Program-made: the position numbers and the translations under genes | Shown here: positions 34,079 through 42,678 of the stretch, one piece after another | Numbering within the stretch: the stretch's first letter is position 1 | How the letters are laid out: each line of letters starts with the position of its first letter | Notes under the pieces: generated by a model | The model's database searches: none | Told to the model about the DNA's origin: nothing | The model's input: only the letters and a program-made list of their open reading frames with translations | DNA from: Actinopolyspora xinjiangensis | Lineage (GTDB): Bacteria > Actinomycetota > Actinomycetes > Mycobacteriales > Pseudonocardiaceae | DNA length: 64,000 bases | Assembly (NCBI RefSeq): GCF_900104475.1 | Contig: NZ_FNJR01000003.1 | Location: 164,917-228,916, forward strand | Reading direction: 5' to 3'

Positions 34079-35248
34079 TCAACCGAACATCTCGGACAGT
34101 CGCTCAACGACACTCGCCGAGCCTGGAGCCGCCGCGATCTCGTCGGCCAACGAACGTGCCGCGGTCACGGTGTCCCGGTCGCCCAGCAGCCCCTTCATCG
34201 CGGCGGCCACGGCCTCCCCACTGTTGTCCTCTGGAAGTATTCTGCTCCCCGCTCCGGCGGCCACAACGCTGGCGGCATTGTCGAACTGGTCGGCCCCCTG
34301 GGGGAGGAACAGCTGCGGAACCCCCGAGGCGAGCGCTGCCAGGGTGGTCCCGGCCCCACCGTGGTGCACCACGAGATCCAGCCGGGGAATCAGGCGGGCC
34401 TGCGGAAACCAGGAACCGACCGTGACGTGGCCCGGCAGCCCCCCGATGTCCTCGGCCCGCACCCGGGGGCCTGCGGAGACGAGCAGATCCACGTCGAACT
34501 CGGAGATGACCCGCGCGGTCGTGCGCAACACCTCGGCGCTACCGAAGGCGGTTCCCAACGTCAGATAAACCAGCGGGCGGTCACGCCGTTTCGCGGTCAC
34601 CACTCCGGGGAGATCGCCGGGTTCGGCGAACGGCACCGGTCTTATCCCGATGCGGTTGGGTAACGCGAGAACACCGGGATCCTGCAGGGAAGGCGGAAAG
34701 ATGTCCAGATAGGTGTTTCCGAGAGCTCCGGAAACCCCGACGGGCAAGGACACTCCCAGCTCCCCCGCCAGCTCACGCAGCGGCCCGTCGAGCACGGTCG
34801 CGAAGACACCCGCCAGTTCCCTGCCGAACCCGTGGCAAACCGCCGGTGTCCCCTCCAGCGCGGCGGCGAGCGCCGCACCGGGATTGCCGGTCTCGTAAAC
34901 GAGCAGGTCGAATCGACGGGACCGTAGTATCCCCCGGACGTCGGGCACGAAACGACGCGGCAGCACATCGCCGAACAACCGTGCGACCACTCGATCGCGC
35001 TGCCGTGACGGGAGTTCCTCGGATGTGGCGCGGTCGTCACGCGCCACGACCGCGTCGAAAGCGTCGAAGACGGGCACACCGGCCTCGGCGAACTCGACAC
35101 CCGCCGCGTGAACGGCCGAGCGCAGTTCACCGCCCGTGGCCACGACCACTTCGTGGCCCGCTTCCCGTGCCGCCGCCGCGAGCGGCAACAATGGATAGCA
35201 GTGTCCGTGCGTCGCTATGGCGGAAAACAGAATGCGCACCCGGACCAA
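34079..35248 (-). CDS. UGT-type glycosyltransferase (macrolide glycosyltransferase-like)
   Basis: A 389-residue GT-B enzyme. The start is placed at TTG 35248, seven bases after GGAG, just before VRVRILFSAIATHGHCYPLLPLA; GTG 35239 is an alternative. The C-terminal nucleotide-sugar site is HVTVGSWFPQARLIPRLD, then HHGGAGTTLAALASGVPQL and PQGADQFDNA, the signature of antibiotic and macrolide glycosyltransferases. His in THGHCYP is the catalytic base position. Such enzymes either build glycosylated products or inactivate macrolides. Divergent to an ABC-F gene, so a resistance role is likely; no biosynthetic cluster is visible to decide. Confidence 0.88.
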   Translation of the reverse strand: MVRVRILFSAIATHGHCYPLLPLAAAAREAGHEVVVATGGELRSAVHAAGVEFAEAGVPVFDAFDAVVARDDRATSEELPSRQRDRVVARLFGDVLPRRFVPDVRGILRSRRFDLLVYETGNPGAALAAALEGTPAVCHGFGRELAGVFATVLDGPLRELAGELGVSLPVGVSGALGNTYLDIFPPSLQDPGVLALPNRIGIRPVPFAEPGDLPGVVTAKRRDRPLVYLTLGTAFGSAEVLRTTARVISEFDVDLLVSAGPRVRAEDIGGLPGHVTVGSWFPQARLIPRLDLVVHHGGAGTTLAALASGVPQLFLPQGADQFDNAASVVAAGAGSRILPEDNSGEAVAAAMKGLLGDRDTVTAARSLADEIAAAPGSASVVERLSEMFG

Positions 35249-35513
35249 AATAGTGCTCCGCCGAACGCGCTCGCCAGATCTCCACACGAAATTGGGCTTT
35301 TCGAGTGGACGTCCCACACCCGGACGAGAACCACCGAACAGACCGGACACCCGGGGTTCGAAGCTACGGCCGTGGGCTCGTCCGGCCAACGTCTGCCACA
35401 GCGGTGGGGAAGCCCGCTGCCGCGAAAGGACTTGCCGATCGGCGGGAGGTCTCCGTAGACTGGTCACGGTTCTGTCGCCATTCCGGGGAGGGAAAGTGCG
35501 CCGCTGAGGTCTC

Positions 35514-35663
35514 GAGACACCGTGCGCCCACCAGGGCGCGCAGTGACGCGACCTCGGAACGAGCGCTGCCCCGAATCCAGCGCCTGTCCTCCTTCCGCGG
35601 CCCCCTCGTGTGGTGGCGCGGTGTCTCCCGCGCTTGAGCATTCGAACGAACCGCTGGAGACAC
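35514..35663 (+). promoter_or_regulatory. attenuator-like leader with mutually exclusive hairpins before the ABC-F gene
   Basis: Three segments can pair: A, 35514-35522 (GAGACACCG); B, 35619-35628 (CGGTGTCTCC); C, 35656-35663 (GGAGACAC). A-B gives 9 perfect pairs and B-C gives 8. C contains the GGAG ribosome binding site of the ABC-F gene (start 35668), so B-C would hide it. ABC-F resistance genes are commonly induced through leader structures of this sort. The region 35249-35667 holds no other gene. Confidence 0.5.
35608..35637 (+). CDS. possible 9-codon leader peptide of the ABC-F attenuator
   Basis: GTG start, reading MWWRGVSRA then TGA. It covers hairpin segment B, so a ribosome stalled here would free the ABC-F ribosome binding site. 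No convincing ribosome binding site precedes it, which keeps confidence low. Confidence 0.25.
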   Translation: MWWRGVSRA

Positions 35664-35667
35664 GACG

Positions 35668-37287
35668 ATGTCCGCACACGATCAGGCTTTAGTACACTGC
35701 GCCGGAGTATCCTTCCACTGGCCGGACGGCACCGTGGTGCTGCGCGACCTCGACTGGACGGTGCCGGCGGGACGCACCGGTGTGATCGGTCCGAACGGAA
35801 CCGGCAAGTCCACCCTCCTGGAGCTGATCGCCGGCGAGCTGGCCCCGCGCTCGGGATCGGTACGAACGTCCGGTGAACTCGGCTATCTGCCGCAACGGCT
35901 CACGTTCGGGCGGACCGCCCGCGTCGATGACGTTCTCGGTATCAGGGCACGCCGTACGGCGCTGCGGGCCATCGAGCGCGGTGATACCGAGGAGGAACAC
36001 TTCGCGGTACTGAACGAGGAGTGGGACGTCGAAGAACGCTGCGCGAAAGCACTGGGCGAACTCGGCCTGGGACACCTCGGGCTCGACCGGGGGCTCGACG
36101 GGCTGTCCGGCGGCGAACTGGTACTGCTGCACCTGGCGGCGCTGTTGCTGCGTCGCCCGGACGTGTTGCTGCTGGACGAACCGACCAACAACCTCGACCG
36201 GAGGGCACGGCACCTGCTGTACGAGGCGATCCGTTCCTACGACGGGGCGCTGATCGTGGCCAGCCACGATCGTGAACTGCTCGAACTCGTGGACCGGATC
36301 GCCGAGCTGCGCGAGGCCACCGTGCACGGCTACGGCGGGAATCTGGCCCACTACGAGGCCGCGGTGGCCGCCGAGCGGGAAGCCGCCGAACGCTCGCTGC
36401 GAACCGCCGAATCCGAAGTAAAACGGCAGCGAGACGACCTGACCCAAGCGCGGGTGAAGCTGGACAAGCGACGGGCTCGGGACGAGCGGACGAGCTCCGG
36501 GAACCGCGAGCCACGAGTCTTGACTGGGCAACGGAAACGGGACGCGCAGCTCTCAGCGGGCAAGCACCGGATACTGCACGAACAGCGGCTCGATCAGGCC
36601 CGGCGGCGATTGGCCGAAGCCCGGGAACGGTTCCGTGACGAAGAGGACATCCGAGTGGATCTTCCCGCCACCGCCGTACCCAACGGCCGCCGAGTGCTCT
36701 CGATGCGTCACGCCGAGCTGTGCAACGGCGTGCGGATCCCGGAACTGCGGTTGCGCGGCCCGGAACGGGTGGCGTTGAGCGGCCCGAACGGCGGGGGCAA
36801 GTCCACGTTGCTGCACACCGTGGCGGGACTGCTCTCCGCGGAGCACGGCACGGCCGAGACCGCCGTGCCCCTTCGGTACCTGCCGCAACGCCACGAGGTG
36901 CTCGACGAACGACTCTCATTGGCCGAAAACGTGGCGCGGTTGGCCCCCGAGGCGACGAACAACGAGATTCGGGCACGCCTGGCACGCTTCCTGTTCAGGC
37001 AGCGACGCGCGGACCAGCCGGTACGAACCCTGTCCGGCGGAGAACGTGTCCGCGCGGCGCTGGCAGGGCTGCTGTTGGCGGAACCGGCTCCACAGCTGTT
37101 GCTGCTGGACGAACCGACCAATAACCTCGACATGGCCGGCACTCGCAGGCTGGCCGAGTCGCTGGCCCACTACGAGGGAGCGCTGCTCGTGGTCAGTCAC
37201 GACGTGTCGTTCCTGCGAGAGTTGAACATCACCAGGTGGCTGTGGCTGGCCGAGGAGCTGACCGAGACGGATCCCGAACGCCCGTGA
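35668..37287 (+). CDS. ABC-F family ATPase, antibiotic-resistance/ribosome-protection type
   Basis: A 539-residue cytoplasmic protein with two ATPase domains and no membrane segment. First domain: Walker A GPNGTGKST, signature LSGGE, Walker B LLLLDEPTNNLD. Second: GPNGGGKST, LSGGE, LLLLDEPTNNLD. Between them (about 225-330) is a long, charged coiled-coil linker (AAEREAAERSLRTAESEVKRQRDDL), the arm that reaches toward the peptidyl-transferase centre in ribosome-protection members. Both Walker B glutamates are kept, so it should hydrolyse ATP. It is divergent from a macrolide-type glycosyltransferase. A housekeeping ABC-F role is possible, but the neighbours and leader argue for resistance. Confidence 0.88.
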   Translation: MSAHDQALVHCAGVSFHWPDGTVVLRDLDWTVPAGRTGVIGPNGTGKSTLLELIAGELAPRSGSVRTSGELGYLPQRLTFGRTARVDDVLGIRARRTALRAIERGDTEEEHFAVLNEEWDVEERCAKALGELGLGHLGLDRGLDGLSGGELVLLHLAALLLRRPDVLLLDEPTNNLDRRARHLLYEAIRSYDGALIVASHDRELLELVDRIAELREATVHGYGGNLAHYEAAVAAEREAAERSLRTAESEVKRQRDDLTQARVKLDKRRARDERTSSGNREPRVLTGQRKRDAQLSAGKHRILHEQRLDQARRRLAEARERFRDEEDIRVDLPATAVPNGRRVLSMRHAELCNGVRIPELRLRGPERVALSGPNGGGKSTLLHTVAGLLSAEHGTAETAVPLRYLPQRHEVLDERLSLAENVARLAPEATNNEIRARLARFLFRQRRADQPVRTLSGGERVRAALAGLLLAEPAPQLLLLDEPTNNLDMAGTRRLAESLAHYEGALLVVSHDVSFLRELNITRWLWLAEELTETDPERP

Positions 37288-37433
37288 CGCCGAGAAGCCG
37301 AAGCGCCGGTCGCCCCAATCACGTGTGCGGGTGAACGTATCGCCACCTCCCGAGGAGCGGCCCGGGGAGATCGTTGCGGGGACACAGCTTCGCGCGGCCC
37401 CACTTCCGGGAGGTGGTGCGGGACGATGTGGTC

Positions 37434-38297
37434 ATGCGACTGTCGCTACCACGTCCGGATCCGGACTCGATCAGCCCGACCGCGCACTACACGGCACACG
37501 TCTGGACTCGGAACGGGCTCGGCGGCCACGAGTTCTCCACCGCGCGGGGACGGCTCTACTACGAGGTGCTGCGACCGTTCATGGCCGTCAGCCGAAAGCT
37601 GGACGGTCCCGTGCTGGAGGACATGCTGCTGGCGAGGCACCGGGTGCTCGACCACCTGCTCGAGAAGGAGATGGTGGAGGGGCGCGTCAACCAGGTGATC
37701 GAGCTGGCCTCCGGGCTCTCCCCTCGCGGCCACGAGTTCTCGCGCCGTCACGGCTCGTCGATCACCTACGTCGAAACGGACCTCGCGGACATGGCTGAGC
37801 GGAAACGGAACGTCCTGCGCGAAGTCGGTTCACTCGGCAGGCACCACCGGGTCGAGGCACTCGACGTGGGGAGCGGTGACGGTGTCGGCGAGCTGCGTCG
37901 ACTGGCCGGGGCGCTGGACCCGGCCGGTGGGTTGGCTGTGGTCAGCGAGGGACTGCTGAACTATCTACCGGTCGGCGCGGTGCGGGGGCTGTGGGCCGGG
38001 CTCGGAGGGCTGCTGAACCGGTTCGAGCACGGGATCTACCTGTCTGATCTGCACGTGGCCGCCGACAACCGCGGCGTGCTCAACACCGTGGGAGCCAAGC
38101 TGCTCGGCACGTTCGTGCGCAGCGGCACGCACTTCCACTTCACGTGGGCCGACGAAGCAGCCGCCGCGCTGCGAGCCAGTGGGTTCGGGAGCGTGGAACC
38201 GCACAGCCCCTCTGAGTTCGCGGGCCGGGTGGTCGACGCCGAACGTCCGCACGCCGATCTGGTGCGGATCATGGCCGCCTCGCCCGCCACGAAGTGA
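37434..38297 (+). CDS. class I SAM-dependent methyltransferase, leucine carboxyl methyltransferase-like
   Basis: A 287-residue protein of the LCM/PPM-type methyltransferase group. VNQVIELASGLSPRG is the SAM-binding motif I equivalent, YVETDLADMAERKR motif II with the ribose-contacting acid, and VVSEGLLNYLP a later family motif. It starts at ATG 37434 inside a longer open frame. It follows the ABC-F gene by 146 bp on the same strand and may be co-transcribed. Substrate unknown; polyketide-modifying members exist. Confidence 0.8.
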   Translation: MRLSLPRPDPDSISPTAHYTAHVWTRNGLGGHEFSTARGRLYYEVLRPFMAVSRKLDGPVLEDMLLARHRVLDHLLEKEMVEGRVNQVIELASGLSPRGHEFSRRHGSSITYVETDLADMAERKRNVLREVGSLGRHHRVEALDVGSGDGVGELRRLAGALDPAGGLAVVSEGLLNYLPVGAVRGLWAGLGGLLNRFEHGIYLSDLHVAADNRGVLNTVGAKLLGTFVRSGTHFHFTWADEAAAALRASGFGSVEPHSPSEFAGRVVDAERPHADLVRIMAASPATK

Positions 38298-38521
38298 GAG
38301 GATCACGGATCTGCACCCCACCACAGGGCATGGAGTTCCCGGAAGGCGGGAGGAGAGAAGAAGAGCCGCCGCGAGGATGGTTCCCCCGCCGCGCGGGAAC
38401 GGACCCGTCCGGCTGCGACGTGGCGCACGGAGCAGTGAGCTTCACCTGCGCGGGCGGCACTCGGACGGTCCTGACGTATGCTGCGGCCTCGCGACAGTGT
38501 CCGCAGTCCGAGCGAGGCCCC

Positions 38522-38758
38522 ATGAACTCCCGAAGGCTTACTTTCGTGCTCGTCCGCACCGCCGTTTTCCTGGTGGTCGGACTGGTCCTGTTCACCGTCA
38601 TCGGGTGGTCCCCGTTCGCGACGTTCGCGGTGGTGCTGATCGGAGCGGCGATGGCGGTGCAGCTGGGTGGTGTCGTCTGGTTGCGCCGTTCCGAGGCAGC
38701 CGCGGGGGAGTCGCCGGGCGGTACTACGGGGCCTCGGCGAACCCGAGCGGACGAGTGA
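38522..38758 (+). CDS. small membrane protein, DUF4229-like
   Basis: A 78-residue protein with two hydrophobic helices (about 8-27 and 30-50) and a charged tail. The first helix begins after a basic RRLTFVLVRTAVF segment, as in small actinobacterial DUF4229 proteins. A GCGAGG sequence precedes the ATG. Function unknown. It stands alone between the methyltransferase and FNT genes. Confidence 0.6.
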   Translation: MNSRRLTFVLVRTAVFLVVGLVLFTVIGWSPFATFAVVLIGAAMAVQLGGVVWLRRSEAAAGESPGGTTGPRRTRADE

Positions 38759-39310
38759 TTCGCACCACAGCACCGCGGAGTCGGCTCGACCGGAACAGCG
38801 GCGTCGGAAACCGGCAAGACAGGTGAGCACCCCGGACGGTACTGTCACACTCCACCAACCGGAGTCCCGGGGGCCGGCGACACCGCTGTGCGCGATCGGT
38901 TCGGCTCGCCGGGAATGCATGGCGGTGGCCACGTGTTGCCGGGTCGGCCCCTTCCACCGACGACCACTGTCAGCCCGAAACCGTCCTCGCCACGAAGGTC
39001 GAGCGCACCGACTCACGGCGGTGCCGTTCCGTCGTGTGCGGATCCGCGCACACCAGCAAAAACGATCTTCCCGGACCAGCCGGGAAAGCTCCTAGCACCC
39101 TCCCGCTAACAATTTCCCCACCGGGGGGTTACGCCCGGAATATCGGCTTTGCGACACTTGCGGGCCGCGGCTCGAACAGCGACCTTCTCCCGGGCAGTAA
39201 GTCTCTTTTCCACTGACCGGCATCACATGACGTTCGTGACCGCGCGGCGACCGAGGCCGATACACCCGGGAATCAGTCATTACACCTTCGAATACGAACA
39301 CAGGTAGGTC
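38759..39310. other. intergenic stretch, 552 bp
   Basis: No frame with convincing codon use. A small stem (TTCCCGG/CCGGGAA, near 39068-39086) and an AT-richer 39200-39310 stretch, probably the FNT promoter, are all that can be pointed out. Confidence 0.5.
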
Positions 39311-40141
39311 GTGGTTACTAAGCAGATTGAGCAGCCTAGTCACGTTGTCACCCCACACGCGCCGGAAAGTCGACAACGACCGCGCGAGAACGAGGTGGAC
39401 CGTGCCATCGATCGGATCATCGAGAAGGGGCGTCCCCGTCTCTACCGAACGTGGCCGCAGCTGTTGGCGACCGCACTGGTCGCCGGGGTGGAAGTGGCGC
39501 TGGGCGTGCTCGCTCTGCTGACCGTTCAACAGAGCACCGGCAGTCCACTGCTGGCCGGGCTGGCTTTCTCGGTCGCCCTGATCGCCCTGCTGCTGGGTCA
39601 CGCCGAGCTGTTCACCGAGGGGTTCCTCGTGCCCATCGTGGTGGTGGCGGCCCGGCAGGCGACGTGGCGACGCCTCGCGCGCTTCTGGGGCGGCACCCTG
39701 GTGGGAAACCTGGTCGGCGGGTGGGCGCTGATGTTCGTAGTGGTCACAGCTTTTCCCGGCCTGCACGAGACGGCCGTGACCATGGGCGGCAAGTTCGCCA
39801 CCGCCACGCTGTCGCCGAAGAACCTGTGCCTGGCCATCCTGGCGGGTAGCGCGATCACATTGATGACCAGGATGCACAACGGCACCGACAACGACATGGC
39901 GAAGCTCACGGCCAGCGCCGTCACCGGCTTCCTGATCGTCGGGACCGGTATGCACCACTCGATACTGGATTCGCTGCTGATATTCGGCGGGATTCACGCG
40001 GGAGCCGAGTACGGCTACCTGGAGTGGATCACGTGGTTCAGCTGGACCCTGCTGGGCAACATCATCGGCGGGGTCGGAATCACCACCGCACTGCGGCTGA
40101 TCCGGGGATACGCACGCATCCGGGAGTGGCGACAGGCCTGA
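39311..40141 (+). CDS. formate/nitrite transporter (FNT) family channel
   Basis: A 276-residue membrane protein with a 45-residue polar N-terminus and six helices. Family landmarks are GHAELFTEGFLVPIV in helix 2, LARFWGGTLVGNLVGG in helix 3, and MHHSILDSLLIFGG near helix 5; the central His in the last motif matches the FNT selectivity histidine region. The GTG start is preceded by AGGTAGGTC. The branch is nearer to YfdC-like than to FocA/NirC, so the transported anion (formate, nitrite, acetate or other) is not certain. It ends in a terminator hairpin. Confidence 0.87.
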   Translation: MVTKQIEQPSHVVTPHAPESRQRPRENEVDRAIDRIIEKGRPRLYRTWPQLLATALVAGVEVALGVLALLTVQQSTGSPLLAGLAFSVALIALLLGHAELFTEGFLVPIVVVAARQATWRRLARFWGGTLVGNLVGGWALMFVVVTAFPGLHETAVTMGGKFATATLSPKNLCLAILAGSAITLMTRMHNGTDNDMAKLTASAVTGFLIVGTGMHHSILDSLLIFGGIHAGAEYGYLEWITWFSWTLLGNIIGGVGITTALRLIRGYARIREWRQA

Positions 40142-40157
40142 GAAGCCGTCCCGGTAT

Positions 40158-40183
40158 CCGATCCCGGCTCAGGCCGGGATCGG
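40158..40183 (+). terminator. terminator of the FNT gene
   Basis: 11-bp perfect stem (40158-40168 with 40173-40183) and a TCAG loop, 16 nt after the stop. Confidence 0.85.
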
Positions 40184-40275
40184 GGGGGATCCCCGCGAAG
40201 AGCTCCGCTCCCCGACCGCTCCACCTCCGAACGCGTTCCGGTCGTACAGGTCGGCACAGGGGCGAGTGAAAGCAC

Positions 40276-40317
40276 ATGCGGGCGGCGAAACGGTACGACC
40301 GGTTTCGCCGCCCGCAT
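40276..40317 (-). terminator. terminator of the MTHFR-like gene
   Basis: 16-bp perfect stem (40276-40291 with 40302-40317) and 10-nt loop, 11 nt beyond the stop of the minus-strand gene. One of the longest stems in the window. Confidence 0.85.
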
Positions 40318-40328
40318 CCGCTCGCCCG

Positions 40329-41216
40329 TCAGCTCGGGCGCGGTGACCAGTAGTCCAGCATCTCAGCGAAGGTCTCGAAGGCGGGCTTGGAGTTGCCGTA
40401 CGGCGCCTCCAGGTGGATGCTCAGCGGGAAACCGAGGTCCCTGACCCCGTCGACGACCCGCTTGTAGAGGTCCACGAGTTGGCGCTTGCGCTCCTCGAAG
40501 GACTTCTCCGCCAGCCTGGCGACGAACTCCTGCTCCTGCTCGACCACGGGGTTGCCCGGGTCCTGGATGAGCCAGTCGATGAGCTTGGCCTTGCTCTCGG
40601 CCCCCGGTACGAAACCGAACGAGAGCAGGATCTCCGGGCGATGGGGGGTCTGCTGCGCGAACTCCTTGAGGAAACCGACGATGGAATCCGAGTACAGCAG
40701 CTGGGTCATGCCGTAGGTGGCACCCCGCTCGCACTTGAAGTTGAACCGACCGTGCTCCCCCTCGCGAGTCGGGATGAGGATGACACCCCGGTTGGGAACC
40801 GTCTCCTTGAACTCGGCCAGCGCGTCGGTGGGAGCCATCCCCGGGCCCTCACCATCACTCATGTTGCGCGGCACACCGACGAAGGCGATGCCTTCCATAC
40901 CGGCGTTTCGCAGATCGCCGATGCGGTCGGTCAGCTGCCGCTTGTCGTGGAAGGCGGTGACCTGCGTGCACAACCCCCGCACATCACCGATCTCCGGACG
41001 GACGGCATGCCAGAAGTCGAGCGTGTCCATCTTCTGCTTGATCTCCACCGGACGATCGTCGTCCTCGGCGATCAAACCGGGGATCATCAGGTGCTGGATG
41101 CGGTCCCCGAGCCCGGACGTGCGGCAGCTCTCGGCCACCTTGCGGCCTTCCTCAACTGCGCTCTCCACACCGCCGTCCTGATCGGGCGGCACCAGTTCGA
41201 GTGCGATCGTTTCCAT
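40329..41216 (-). CDS. methylenetetrahydrofolate reductase-like protein, non-canonical actinobacterial type
   Basis: A 295-residue protein with the TIM-barrel pattern of the MTHFR family. Short motifs such as IALELVPPDQDGG at the start, LRNAGMEGIAFVGVPR, FKCERGATYGMTQLLYSD and ILLSFGFVPGAESKAKLI echo MetF strands, the FKCERGATYGMTQ part matching the conserved KxxAGAxFxxTQ region. Typical FAD-site residues are not obvious. Mycobacterial non-canonical MTHFRs that lack bound FAD resemble this. It would supply 5-methyltetrahydrofolate. It stands alone with its own terminator. The call rests on motif pattern, so confidence is moderate. Confidence 0.65.
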   Translation of the reverse strand: METIALELVPPDQDGGVESAVEEGRKVAESCRTSGLGDRIQHLMIPGLIAEDDDRPVEIKQKMDTLDFWHAVRPEIGDVRGLCTQVTAFHDKRQLTDRIGDLRNAGMEGIAFVGVPRNMSDGEGPGMAPTDALAEFKETVPNRGVILIPTREGEHGRFNFKCERGATYGMTQLLYSDSIVGFLKEFAQQTPHRPEILLSFGFVPGAESKAKLIDWLIQDPGNPVVEQEQEFVARLAEKSFEERKRQLVDLYKRVVDGVRDLGFPLSIHLEAPYGNSKPAFETFAEMLDYWSPRPS

Positions 41217-41884
41217 GTCGGCCTCAGGTTTTCCTTCTGTCGACGTCGGTCACGGCGGATCGCGGCCACCGTTGGAGGCGAGCCTGCACCACCGCGAGCA
41301 CGATTCGTGCCACGAGCGAGCAACGTACGGCGGTCAACCACCGGTAAACACCTCCGAACGGAGCAGCAGCACTACTCTGAACGGAGTAGTGCACCGTGTT
41401 TCGGGAATGCTGCCATCCGACGAAGCGGCAGGTCAGCCCCCACAGGGAACGGCCGGCACCATCGCGGTTGCGCCATCCCGGTGACATCTGTCGCATTCAC
41501 CAGCCCCGGTCGCCGGAACGACCACCTGAGCAGGCCACGGGAAACCGAGCGCACGACCCCGGAAACCACCCGATTGCGCTGGGATTTTCCACGACAGAAA
41601 ACCTCACCGGGAACCGGACCTCGGCATTCGCGGGGACGCTCGACGAGGTCTCGATCCGCGCGCCGCCCGGAAGGTGTCCGATTCGCCACTTTCAAGAGGT
41701 CATGGCACCGGCTGAACGCGCGGAACCACATCGACCTCACACGCGAGCCCTCGACAACGAGAGCCCCACCTCCCCGACAGGGCTATGACCTCGAACACAA
41801 CCGAGGAGTCCCCCGCCGACGGTGCCTCCCTGGCAGGCGTTGACTCGGGGAGGCCGACCACGCCCGAGACGACCGAGGAAGCGC
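41217..41884. other. divergent intergenic region, 668 bp
   Basis: Lies between the MTHFR-like gene and the TSUP gene. One 9-bp perfect hairpin (41369-41377 with 41384-41392, GCACTACTC arm) stands out and could be an operator or leader structure of the MTHFR-like gene. No recognisable riboswitch core (SAM or cobalamin type) and no credible gene was found. Confidence 0.5.
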
Positions 41885-42601
41885 GTGAGCATCTGGATAC
41901 TGCTGCTGGCCGGGACGATCGTGCTCGGCGGAGCGGTCGTGCAGGGAGCGGTGGGATTCGGGATGAACCTGATCGCGGCTCCGTTGCTGGCGATCGCCGA
42001 TCCCGAGCTCGTGCCGGTTCCGTTGTTGTTGACCGCGTCCGCGTTCGCGATCCTGCCACTGCTGCGGGAACGCGGGCGGGCCGACTGGCGTGGAGTTCGT
42101 TGGGGGCTGTTCGGCAGGGTGCCCGGCACCGCCCTCGGCGTGGCCGCCCTGGCGCTGCTTCCGAACCGCTGGTTGGCGGTGCTGATCGGTGGCGTGGTGC
42201 TGGTCTCCGTACTGCTGTCGCTGGTCTCGTGGCACCCCAGACCGGTACCGGGGACGCTGTTCACGGCCGGTTTGTTCAGCGGTGTGTTCGGAACCGCCGC
42301 CGCGATCGGTGGACCGCCGATCGCGCTGGTCTACCAGCGCACCGCCGGGCCGACGGTGCGCACCACACTCAGCGCCTACTTCGCACTGGGCTCGTTGCTC
42401 TCGTTGACCGCTCTCGTTGCCACGGGGCAGGTCCAGGGTGAGCAACTGCTGGCGGCTGGGATCCTGTTCCCGTTCGCGCTGCTGGGATTCCTGCTCTCCG
42501 GCCCGCTGCGACGAGTGCTCGACAACGGGCGCACCCGTCCAGCGCTGCTCGTGGTGGCGGGCCTGAGCGCGGCGATGCTGCTGGGCAAGGCGCTGTTCTG
42601 A
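41885..42601 (+). CDS. TSUP family (TauE/SafE) membrane transporter
   Basis: A 238-residue protein with about seven to eight hydrophobic helices. VVQGAVGFGMNLIAAPLLAI and the second-repeat GVFGTAAAIGGPPIALVYQR are the paired TSUP motifs. The GTG at 41885 follows GAGGAAG. Members export sulfite, sulfoacetate or related organosulfonates; the substrate cannot be read here. It stands upstream of the macro-domain gene on the same strand. Confidence 0.85.
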   Translation: MSIWILLLAGTIVLGGAVVQGAVGFGMNLIAAPLLAIADPELVPVPLLLTASAFAILPLLRERGRADWRGVRWGLFGRVPGTALGVAALALLPNRWLAVLIGGVVLVSVLLSLVSWHPRPVPGTLFTAGLFSGVFGTAAAIGGPPIALVYQRTAGPTVRTTLSAYFALGSLLSLTALVATGQVQGEQLLAAGILFPFALLGFLLSGPLRRVLDNGRTRPALLVVAGLSAAMLLGKALF

Positions 42602-42678
42602 GTCGACTCGGCCCGTGTCGCATCCGACCTCCCGGTCACGAGTGGAACAGCGGGAGGTGCGGCTACGAGAATACGGAC

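Noticed and set aside
35496-35507. Mini-frame M-R-R-stop with a strong ribosome binding site as the stalling peptide of the ABC-F attenuator
   Set aside because: A ribosome stalled here would cover segment A, freeing segment B to hide the ABC-F ribosome binding site, which is the opposite of induction. Kept only as a note; the 35608 frame fits better.
41217-41500. Possible SAM or cobalamin riboswitch in front of the MTHFR-like gene
   Set aside because: Only one simple 9-bp hairpin is seen; none of the conserved core sequences of those riboswitches could be located by eye.
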